A DNA stretch of 12,714 nucleotides from JBGTHB01 sp041746415. Lineage in GTDB: Bacteria; Pseudomonadota; Gammaproteobacteria; Coxiellales; Coxiellaceae. The notes under the pieces are model-generated. The model did no database searches. It was not told the DNA's origin and saw only the letters and a list, made by a program, of their open reading frames with translations. The position numbers were made by a program, and so were the translations under genes. Every line of letters begins with the position of its first letter. The stretch's first letter is position 1. Below, one piece after another: positions 6,474-12,714 of this stretch. The stretch covers positions 1 through 12,714 of the forward strand of contig JBGTHB010000035.1 in the NCBI GenBank assembly GCA_041746415.1. Direction: 5' to 3'.

Positions 6474-7603
6474 TGAAAAAAGCCATGGTTATTATGTTGA
6501 TTGGCGTAGCCGTATTGTTTGCTGGTGTATACGCACTGAAAAGATTTATTTACAAGACTGAGAAAAATGTATCAGCCAAATTTCAAAATAAAGTTGTTAC
6601 TGTTAGTGCTACAACGGTGAAATACAGCGCGTGGAATGATGTTATTCAAGTAGTAGGAAGCACGCGCACAGTTAAGGGCGTGAATGTCACGACGGAATTA
6701 TCTGGCATGATTGAAAGCATTGATTTTACGCCCGGAGCGGATGTGAAAAAAGGCACGGTGTTAGTGAAATTAAATATTGCACCTGACGTAGCAAAGCTGC
6801 ATCAGCTACAAGCGCAAGCGATGTTAAATAAAATCACTTATCAGCGCGATAAAAAGCAATATGCGTTTGGCGCGGTCAGTAAAGAACAATTAGATACGGA
6901 TTACGCAAATTACAAAAGCAGCGCTGCTTCAGTAGAAGAACAGCAAGCCATTATTGCTAAAAAAATTATTAAAGCCCCATTCACGGGGCGCTTGGGTATT
7001 TCGCAAGTGAACCCGGGTGAGTACATCAATAGTGGGCAGGAGGTAGTGAATCTACAGACACTGAATCCTATCTATGTTGATTTTTATTTGCCACAGCAAC
7101 AAATTCAAGATGTTGAGGTGGGCGAAACAGTTGATATTACCTCGGATCGTGATCCAGGAAAAACATTTAAAGGCAAAATCACTACCATTAATCCTATGGC
7201 TAACAGTGATATTCGTAATGTGGAAGTGGAGGCAACATTAGCCAATCCGCATGAAATTTTATTGCCGGGCATGTTTGTTAATATCAATATTGAGATAGGT
7301 AAACCACAGCAATATTTAACTTTGCCACAAATGGCGGTGACGTTTAATCCGTATGGCGCAATTGTGTTTATTTTGAAAAAAACCACGCAGCAATCGGATG
7401 GTGAGCCAGTGTGGCAAGCGCAACAACAATTTGTTGCAACCGGCATGATGCGTGGAGATCAAGTGGCAATAACAAAAGGCATCAAGGAAGGTGACATGAT
7501 TGCTACCTCAGGTCAGCTTAAGTTGCGTAATGATTCCATGGTCGTAATTAATAATAAAGTGTCGCCGCCAGATGCACAGAACCCACGCCTGCCGGAGCAA
7601 TGA
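6473..7603 (+). CDS. RND efflux periplasmic adaptor subunit (MexH-like membrane fusion protein)
   Basis: Membrane fusion protein that links the inner-membrane pump to the outer-membrane channel. 376 aa. MKK followed by a hydrophobic segment (about 4-22) makes an uncleaved anchor or signal; there is no lipobox Cys. Next come the half lipoyl motif GMIESIDFTPGADVKKGTVL (about 77-96), a short alpha-hairpin with LDTDYANYKSSAASVEEQQA, the second lipoyl half IKAPFTGRLGISQVNPGEYI, then beta-barrel and membrane-proximal domains (LLPGMFVNINIEIG, LPQMAVTFNPYGAIVF). The short hairpin and the VGSTRTVKGVNVTTELSG start resemble MexH-type adaptors. The ATG shares one base with the channel stop, and the gene ends overlapping the pump start, so the three subunits should be made in step. 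Confidence 0.95.
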   Translation: MKKAMVIMLIGVAVLFAGVYALKRFIYKTEKNVSAKFQNKVVTVSATTVKYSAWNDVIQVVGSTRTVKGVNVTTELSGMIESIDFTPGADVKKGTVLVKLNIAPDVAKLHQLQAQAMLNKITYQRDKKQYAFGAVSKEQLDTDYANYKSSAASVEEQQAIIAKKIIKAPFTGRLGISQVNPGEYINSGQEVVNLQTLNPIYVDFYLPQQQIQDVEVGETVDITSDRDPGKTFKGKITTINPMANSDIRNVEVEATLANPHEILLPGMFVNINIEIGKPQQYLTLPQMAVTFNPYGAIVFILKKTTQQSDGEPVWQAQQQFVATGMMRGDQVAITKGIKEGDMIATSGQLKLRNDSMVVINNKVSPPDAQNPRLPEQ

Positions 7604-7605
7604 TG
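7594..7605 (+). promoter_or_regulatory. Shine-Dalgarno and tandem ATG at the pump start
   Basis: GGAG (7594-7597) is followed by CA-ATG-ATG. Spacing to the first ATG (7600) is only 2 nt, while the second (7603) is 5 nt away and gives the family-typical N-terminus MNITDIFI. The second ATG shares one base with the adaptor TGA (TGATG). Confidence 0.6.
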
Positions 7606-10600
7606 AATATTACTGATATTTTTATCAAGCGCCCTGTGTTAGCCATTGTGCTGAGTTTGTTGATATTAGTGTTGGGCGTGCGTTCGATTGGATTGCTACC
7701 GGTTCAGCAATATCCGACCATTGAAAGTGCTTTGGTAACGGTGAGTACTAATTTTATTGGTGCTGATCCAGATACCATTGCCGCATTTATTACGACACCG
7801 CTCGAAAACGCTATTGCTCAAGCGAATGGCATTGATTATATGACATCAAGTAGTGGCCAAAATGTCAGTAATATTCAAGTTAATTTGTTGCTAAATTATG
7901 ATGCGGATAAAGCACTTACTGAAATTAGTGCTCAAGTAAGCTCGGTGCTAAACCAGTTACCGTCAAACGCACAAGTACCCAGCTTGCAAGTGAGTGTGGG
8001 CCAAAGTATTGCTTCAATGTACATTGGCTACTACAGTAAATTTTTACAGAGTAATCAAATTAATGATTATTTATTGCGTGTTGTGCAACCTAAATTGCAA
8101 GCTGTGCATGGCGTGCAACAGGCGCAAATTTTAGGAAATAATCAGTTTGCTTTGCGCGCTTGGTTGGATCCTGCAAAAATGGCAGGTTATGGTATTACAG
8201 CAGCTCAAGTTGGACAAATTCTTAAAGAAAACAATTTTGTGACGCCAGGTGGTCGTACCGATGGCCAAGTGTTTATTTTAAATTTTAATACTAACACCGC
8301 ATTAAAGTCTGTTGATGATTTTAAAAACATGGCAATTGAAGCAAAAAATGGCGCTATTATTCGGTTGAAAGATATTGCCTCTGTTACCATGGGTTCGCAA
8401 AACTATAATACGTCGGTTACGTTTAATGGCAAGTCAGCAGTTTATATTGGTATAACCGTGGCGCCGACAGCGAATTTGTTAACCGTAATCAACAATGTGC
8501 GCAAAGTATTTTATGAAACACAAAAGCAATTGCCGCGTGGATTGGAGGCCAATGTTGTTTACGATGCCAGTAGTTTTGTGAATAGTTCAATTCGTGAAGT
8601 AATTAAATCACTTGTTGAAGCTTTTCTTATTGTGACGGCAGTGATTTTTTTATTTTTAACTTCGTTTCGCTCTTTGATTATTCCAGTGATAGCCATACCA
8701 CTGTCGATTGTAGGCACGTTTTTTGTGATGTTTGCTTTGGGTTATTCAATTAATTTACTGACATTACTAGCACTGGTGTTAGCGATTGGTTTGGTGGTGG
8801 ATGATGCCATTATTGTAGTGGAAAATGTGCACCGGCATATTGAAGACGGTGTGCCGCCTTTTAAAGCAGCTTTGATGAGCGCCAAAGAATTAACAAAACC
8901 CATTGTGGCCATAACGGTAGTATTGGTTGCTGTTTATTTGCCTATTGGTTTTATGGGTGGATTAACTGGCGCTTTGTTTACTGAATTTGCGTTTACGTTA
9001 GCCTCTGCGGTAACCGTGTCAGCAGTTATTGCGTTGACTTTATCGCCCATGATGTGTTCGCGTCTGTTAGAGCAATCGGTAACACAAAGTCAAAATAAAA
9101 CATTCCGTTATATTGAAGCTAAAATTAATAATATTACCCAACGTTACAAAAGCCGTATCCAAGCGACGTTAAAATGCTTGCCGGTGGTGATTACCTTTGC
9201 TGCCATTATATTAGCGAGTAATTATTTTTTATTTATGGGATCGTCATCCCAATTAGCGCCCCAAGAAGATCAAGGAATTATTATGGCGCAATCTATGACT
9301 AACGCTAATGCTTCACTCGATCAAATGGCAGTTTACAGTAATCAAGTAAGTGATATTTTTGCGAAATATCCTGAAACGCTGGCCATATTTCAAATTAATG
9401 GTACCAGTGGTGCAAATAACGCTCCTTCATTGAACAACAGTATTGGGGGTATGGTGTTGTTGCCGTGGGATGAGCGTAAGCGTACCAGCAACGAGTTGCA
9501 ACCGATAATACAAAAGCAAATTAACTCACAAATTGCGGGCGCTAAAGTTGCTTTATTTCAGCCACCATCTTTGCCAGGTGGGGGTAGTGGTTTGCCGATT
9601 CAGTTTGTAATTCAAACCACAGATCCTTACGTGAAGTTAAATGAAGTAACACAAGAAATTGTCAAGCAAGCGCAAGCAACAGGCGATTTTTTATATATTG
9701 ATCCTGATTTAAAATATGATAAGGAACAAACGGAGCTGGTAATTAACCGTGATAAGATTGCGCAGTTTGGTTTAACTATGCAAGGAGTAGGGAATTCGAT
9801 TAGTAATTTTTTAAGTGAAAACTACGTCAATTATTTTGATTTCATGGGACGTTCTTATCAGGTGATACCCCAAGTCAATCGTTGGTCGCGTTTAACGGAT
9901 TCACAAATTAGAAATTATTATATTAATACAGCAGCGGGTGTGCCCGTCTCTTTGGGGACTGTGGTTACATTAAAAAATAGTGTGGTACCTGAATTCATTA
10001 ATCACTTTCAGCAATTAAATTCAGCCACCATTTCTGCGGTGGCGGTACCTTATTTGAGTATGGGCCAGGCGTTGACGGTATTAAAAAATATCGCAACTCA
10101 AATACTGCCGAGCAATTACAGTATTGATTACGCCGGCCAATCACGACAATATGTGCAAGAAAGCAGCGCCTTTGTGATTACTTTCTTTTTAGCGCTCATT
10201 ATTATTTATTTATCCTTATCGGCACTCTTTAATAGCTTTCGCGATCCTCTGGTGATTTTAATCAGTGTGCCGATGTCGGTTTGTGGTGCGATGATTTTTG
10301 TCTGCTTAGGTATCGGCGGCGCGGATTTGAATATTTACACTGAAGTGGGATTGGTAACTTTAATTGGTTTAATTAGTAAGCATGGTATTTTGATTGTGGA
10401 GTTTGCCAATGATGAGCAAAAAGCTGGTAAATCAAAGCTCGATGCCATAATTACTGCCGCTGCTGTTCGTTTTCGTCCTATTGTGATGACCACAGCGGCA
10501 ATGGTGCTGGGTGTGATACCGTTGGTTTTTGCAACCGGCGCCAGTGCGGTGAGTCGCTTTAATATTGGTTTAGTGATTGCCACCGGCATTTCAATTGGTA

Positions 10601-10701
10601 CACTGTTTACTTTGTTTGTCGTACCTTCCATGTATTTATGGATTGCCCAAGATTGGCAAAAAAAGAAATTGCGTGAAGGTGAAGAAGAGGAACAGGCATG
10701 A
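7603..10701 (+). CDS. RND multidrug efflux permease (HAE1 family, MexI-like)
   Basis: Inner-membrane, proton-driven pump; works as a trimer and takes substrates from the periplasm and outer leaflet. 1032 aa from the second ATG, a little under AcrB (1049). Start MNITDIFIKRPVLAIVLSLL is the first helix. The porter region includes ITTPLENAIAQANGIDYMTS and LLRVVQPKLQAVHGVQQAQI. The proton relay is intact: D400 and D401 in helix 4 (LVVDDAIIVVEN) and K926 in helix 10 (LISKHGILIVEF), matching AcrB D407/D408 and K940. IGFMGGLTGALFTEFAFTLA and LSPMMCSRLL are typical of the MexI group, as is the short C-terminal tail ending EGEEEEQA. It lacks the metal-pump signature of CusA, so organic substrates are expected. 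ATG 7600 is an alternative start. Its TGA overlaps the next ATG by 4 nt. Confidence 0.97.
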   Translation: MNITDIFIKRPVLAIVLSLLILVLGVRSIGLLPVQQYPTIESALVTVSTNFIGADPDTIAAFITTPLENAIAQANGIDYMTSSSGQNVSNIQVNLLLNYDADKALTEISAQVSSVLNQLPSNAQVPSLQVSVGQSIASMYIGYYSKFLQSNQINDYLLRVVQPKLQAVHGVQQAQILGNNQFALRAWLDPAKMAGYGITAAQVGQILKENNFVTPGGRTDGQVFILNFNTNTALKSVDDFKNMAIEAKNGAIIRLKDIASVTMGSQNYNTSVTFNGKSAVYIGITVAPTANLLTVINNVRKVFYETQKQLPRGLEANVVYDASSFVNSSIREVIKSLVEAFLIVTAVIFLFLTSFRSLIIPVIAIPLSIVGTFFVMFALGYSINLLTLLALVLAIGLVVDDAIIVVENVHRHIEDGVPPFKAALMSAKELTKPIVAITVVLVAVYLPIGFMGGLTGALFTEFAFTLASAVTVSAVIALTLSPMMCSRLLEQSVTQSQNKTFRYIEAKINNITQRYKSRIQATLKCLPVVITFAAIILASNYFLFMGSSSQLAPQEDQGIIMAQSMTNANASLDQMAVYSNQVSDIFAKYPETLAIFQINGTSGANNAPSLNNSIGGMVLLPWDERKRTSNELQPIIQKQINSQIAGAKVALFQPPSLPGGGSGLPIQFVIQTTDPYVKLNEVTQEIVKQAQATGDFLYIDPDLKYDKEQTELVINRDKIAQFGLTMQGVGNSISNFLSENYVNYFDFMGRSYQVIPQVNRWSRLTDSQIRNYYINTAAGVPVSLGTVVTLKNSVVPEFINHFQQLNSATISAVAVPYLSMGQALTVLKNIATQILPSNYSIDYAGQSRQYVQESSAFVITFFLALIIIYLSLSALFNSFRDPLVILISVPMSVCGAMIFVCLGIGGADLNIYTEVGLVTLIGLISKHGILIVEFANDEQKAGKSKLDAIITAAAVRFRPIVMTTAAMVLGVIPLVFATGASAVSRFNIGLVIATGISIGTLFTLFVVPSMYLWIAQDWQKKKLREGEEEEQA

Positions 10702-11066
10702 GTTATTTTTATTTATCACAACCTTATAACGGCACGCCTGCACAAAAGACGCAACGTTATGAAATGGGTGCTAAAGTGTGTTTAAAATTATTGGCACAAA
10801 ATATTATGGTGTTCAGCCCCATTGTGCATAATCACAGTTTATTGCAGCTTGGGGAAGATCTTACGGTTGAGCAGCGGCGCGATATTTTTTTACCATTTGA
10901 CTTAGTGATGTTAAAACAAGCGAAAGGTATGATTGTGCTTGAGCTGGATGGATGGACAGACTCGTATGGCATGCGGTTAGAGTTAGATTTTTGTGCTAAA
11001 CACAATCTGCCTTGTCATCACTTCAGCGTGGAGCAAATTCTCGAACCCGCAACGGTTGTGTTTTAA
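10698..11066 (+). CDS. DUF1937 protein, nucleoside 2-deoxyribosyltransferase-like
   Basis: Small soluble 122-aa protein with the layout of DUF1937, a branch of the nucleoside 2-deoxyribosyltransferase-like fold. Visible motifs are YLSQPY (5-10, family YLAxPY), FSPIVHNH (39-46), D68 in FDLVMLKQA, and LDGWTDSYGMRLEL (83-96), where E95 lies at the place of the nucleophilic Glu of true deoxyribosyltransferases. These suggest a nucleotide- or nucleoside-binding pocket with a possible N-glycosidic activity, but no member's reaction is known to me. GAGG lies 7 nt before the ATG, and the ATG overlaps the pump stop (ATGA), so it is the fourth coupled gene of the efflux operon. Its TAA shares bases with the opposite-strand ankyrin stop, leaving no space for a terminator between them. 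Confidence 0.8.
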   Translation: MSYFYLSQPYNGTPAQKTQRYEMGAKVCLKLLAQNIMVFSPIVHNHSLLQLGEDLTVEQRRDIFLPFDLVMLKQAKGMIVLELDGWTDSYGMRLELDFCAKHNLPCHHFSVEQILEPATVVF

Positions 11067-11377
11067 TTGGCGTGATCGACTGTTGCTGTATACAGCCGCG
11101 TTAAAGCTTCAATTGAGCGTGTGTGACCATGACGCTTGGCGACAGTTAAAGGCGTGTCATAATATTCATTTACCGCATGAATATTCGCACCGGCGGTAAT
11201 TAACAGTGGAATCACTTCAGCGCAATCATAGGTTGCGGCAAAATGCAGCGTGCACAGTTGTGCTTCGTCTTCAAAAAAATTCGGATTGGCACCTTGCTCT
11301 AATAATGCTTGCACTTGATTCACATGATTACCTATAACTGCATCCAGTAGTTGTTCGTTAATTGATAATGTGGCCAT
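11063..11377 (-). CDS. Small ankyrin-repeat protein
   Basis: 104-aa protein made almost wholly of about three ankyrin repeats: residues about 6-35 (LLDAVIGNHVNQVQALLEQG then ANPNFF), about 42-72 (CTLHFAATYDCAEVIPLLI, TAGANIHAVN) and about 75-102 (TPLTVAKRHGHTRSIEALTR). The TPLxxA, GH and LLxxGANxN positions of the consensus are visible in turn. No signal peptide, membrane helix or extra domain is present, so it is probably a cytosolic protein-binding module; partner unknown. Legionellales secrete ankyrin effectors, but many free-living bacteria carry similar short ankyrin proteins, and nothing here shows secretion. ATG at 11377 follows AAGG at 9 nt. It is divergent from gltX, and its stop overlaps the DUF1937 stop tail to tail. 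Confidence 0.88.
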   Translation of the reverse strand: MATLSINEQLLDAVIGNHVNQVQALLEQGANPNFFEDEAQLCTLHFAATYDCAEVIPLLITAGANIHAVNEYYDTPLTVAKRHGHTRSIEALTRLYTATVDHAN

Positions 11378-11388
11378 GCCTTTGTACC

Positions 11389-11417
11389 TTTTCAGTTAGT
11401 TGGAAACTCTTTATACT
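11389..11417 (+). promoter_or_regulatory. Candidate sigma70 promoter for gltX
   Basis: TTTTCA (11389-11394, 4 of 6) and TATACT (11412-11417, 5 of 6) spaced by 17 bp, in the 99-bp gap between the divergent ankyrin gene and gltX. The start would be near 11424, giving a leader of about 50 nt. The same bases read in reverse give TATAAA (11415-11410), a possible -10 for the ankyrin gene, but no matching -35 is seen there. Nothing else was found in the gap. Confidence 0.45.
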
Positions 11418-11476
11418 GCATGGCTGATCATACGATCTTTATCCTTACCACTCAATATACCGGGATCTTAGTACAA

Positions 11477-12714
11477 ATGAACAAAGATGAAAATCACTTA
11501 AGTAGTTGCGTGCGTACTCGTTTTGCGCCAAGCCCCACTGGCTATTTGCACGTTGGTGGTGCAAGAACGGCTTTGTTTTCATGGCTTTATGCGCGTCATC
11601 ATCAAGGCCAGTTTGTGTTACGTATTGAAGATACGGATCGTGAACGCTCCACCGAAGCGTCGATAAATGCCATTTTAGAGGGCATGAGTTGGCTGAATTT
11701 GGATTACGACGAAGGCCCCTTTTATCAAACAGAACGTTTTGACCATTATAAAGCGGTCGCGGATTTGCTGTTAAAAGAAGGCAAAGCTTATAAATGTTAT
11801 TGTTCAAAAGAACGCTTAACCACTTTGCGCGAAGCGCAAATGGCTGATAAAGACAAGCCGCGCTATGACGGTCATTGCCGTGAGTTACATCAAGATCTTG
11901 CTGCGCCATTTGTTATTCGCTTTAAAAATCCGTTAGTAGGCGAGGTGGTGTTTGATGATCGAATTCGTGGTCGCATCACCGTAGCTAACAGTGAGTTAGA
12001 TGACTTAATCCTTGTGCGTAGCGATGGCGCGCCCACTTATAATTTCACAGTGGCAATAGACGATTGGGAAATGAAAATCACTGACGTTATTCGTGGCGAT
12101 GATCATATCAACAACACGCCGCGGCAAATTAATATTTTAAATGCCTTAGGTGCGCCATTGCCACGTTACGCGCATGTGCCGATGATTTTAGGTGACGACG
12201 GTAAGCGTTTATCAAAACGTCACGGCGCGGTATCGGTGATGCAATATAAAGAAGAGGGTTTTTTACCGCAGGCGTTATTGAATTATTTGGTGCGCTTAGG
12301 CTGGTCGCATGGCGATCAAGAAATTTTTTCCGTAAATGAAATGATTGAGTTATTTAATTTGGATTCAGTAGCAAAATCTGCTGCTGCTTTTAATACTGAA
12401 AAATTATTATGGGTTAACCAACATTATTTAAAAACGGAAAATCCGGAAAAATTAATTGAGCCATTTGTAGAACAATTAAAATTACTAAATTTAGATCCTA
12501 ATAACGGGCCACGTTTAAATGAAGTGATTGATGTATTAAAAGAACGGGCTAAAACGCTAACGGAAATGGCGCAGATGAGCCGCTATTTTTATAGTGATGA
12601 AATTGAGTACGACGCCACAGCGGCGCAAAAGCATTTGGTGGTGGATGCAAAAGAACCGTTATTATTTGCATTAGAGCAATTTAAACATTGCGAGTGGAAC
12701 AAGGAAGCGCTGCA
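11477..12714 (+). CDS. gltX: Glutamyl-tRNA synthetase (3' end outside window)
   Basis: Cytosolic enzyme that charges tRNA-Glu with glutamate. About 412 codons are present of an expected 470 or so; the frame is open to the right edge. After a short N-terminal extension (about 8 residues longer than E. coli), RTRFAPSPTGYLHVGGARTA carries the HIGH-type motif (H25-V-G-G28). RIEDTDRERST follows, then KCYCSKER with C107 and C109, and YDGHCREL with C134, at the zinc-site positions; E. coli's fourth ligand His127 aligns with a Glu here (E136). PTYNFTVAIDDW and IRGDDHINNTPRQINIL are the catalytic-core blocks, and GKRLSKRHG (K243-R-L-S-K247) is the KMSKS motif. The anticodon-binding part begins with LLWVNQHYL. 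Start ATG 11477 has only a poor GGGA site 11 nt upstream, but there is no better in-frame start. Confidence 0.97.
   Translation, partial: MNKDENHLSSCVRTRFAPSPTGYLHVGGARTALFSWLYARHHQGQFVLRIEDTDRERSTEASINAILEGMSWLNLDYDEGPFYQTERFDHYKAVADLLLKEGKAYKCYCSKERLTTLREAQMADKDKPRYDGHCRELHQDLAAPFVIRFKNPLVGEVVFDDRIRGRITVANSELDDLILVRSDGAPTYNFTVAIDDWEMKITDVIRGDDHINNTPRQINILNALGAPLPRYAHVPMILGDDGKRLSKRHGAVSVMQYKEEGFLPQALLNYLVRLGWSHGDQEIFSVNEMIELFNLDSVAKSAAAFNTEKLLWVNQHYLKTENPEKLIEPFVEQLKLLNLDPNNGPRLNEVIDVLKERAKTLTEMAQMSRYFYSDEIEYDATAAQKHLVVDAKEPLLFALEQFKHCEWNKEAL

Noticed and set aside
7105..7446. 113-codon minus-strand frame, Cys-rich start
   Set aside because: Antisense to the adaptor's barrel domain; the Cys richness comes from reverse reading of GCA/ACA-rich codons.
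11085..11096. 12-bp perfect palindrome GCTGTATACAGC
   Set aside because: Considered as a terminator or LexA-like box. The stem is only 4-6 bp with no T-run, and the CTGT/ACAG spacing is too short for LexA; it lies in ankyrin coding sequence and is probably chance.
10993..11199. 68-codon plus-strand open frame across the DUF1937/ankyrin junction
   Set aside because: Out of frame with DUF1937 and antisense to the ankyrin gene; no Shine-Dalgarno or recognisable motif.
11445..11909. 154-codon minus-strand open frame
   Set aside because: Lies antisense to the conserved N-terminal catalytic region of gltX; its translation has no recognisable family and the opposite frame explains the sequence fully.

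Overview
This window looks like a chromosomal segment of a moderately AT-rich gammaproteobacterium. The GltX protein follows the E. coli GluRS closely along its length, the efflux genes are of the MexH/MexI type, and the photolyase is a class I CPD enzyme. A lone short ankyrin-repeat gene and an MFS carrier with a FY-x5-YYFRIVP start would fit a Legionellales-like, host-associated lineage. That placement is inference, since no rRNA or other taxonomic marker is present. There is no sign of phage, IS element, CRISPR array, tRNA or rRNA. Coding density is very high: the largest gene-free gap is 99 bp (11378-11476), so no stretch over 300 bp lacks a gene.

Layout. (1) 1-2841, plus strand: the 3' part of a glutaryl-CoA dehydrogenase gene (gcdH-like), a DUF1499 protein and a class I photolyase (phrB). 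Each pair of neighbours shares a 4-nt ATGA stop/start overlap, so this is one translationally coupled operon whose promoter lies left of the window. It ends in a small hairpin plus T-run that reaches into the stop of the convergent gene. (2) 2867-3619, minus strand: a DUF1295 (steroid 5-alpha-reductase-like) membrane protein, with a good promoter and SD. It is divergent from an MFS transporter (3696-4883, plus). The two appear to share a compact bidirectional promoter with overlapping -10 boxes. (3) 4956-11066, plus strand: a complete tripartite RND efflux operon in the order outer-membrane lipoprotein channel, periplasmic adaptor, inner-membrane RND pump, followed by a DUF1937 (nucleoside deoxyribosyltransferase-like) gene. 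All junctions overlap by 1-4 nt. (4) 11063-11377, minus strand: a 104-aa ankyrin-repeat protein whose stop overlaps the DUF1937 stop. (5) 11477-12714, plus strand: the first ~412 codons of gltX (glutamyl-tRNA synthetase), running off the right edge.

How the genes work together. The three pump genes should form one envelope-spanning, proton-driven drug/solute exporter, with no regulator gene beside them. The photolyase repairs UV pyrimidine dimers. A nearby DUF1295 gene recalls the photo-oxidative-stress clusters of other proteobacteria, but the sigma factor and cfa gene often seen there are absent. gltX is core translation.

Most of the window is ordinary housekeeping and accessory metabolism. 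The points most worth a second look are a glutaryl-CoA dehydrogenase that keeps its substrate-binding and catalytic residues but has a ~9-residue internal deletion and changed cofactor motifs, a DUF1937 enzyme translationally coupled to an efflux pump, and two apparent bidirectional promoters. I do not see convincing evidence of a wholly new system.
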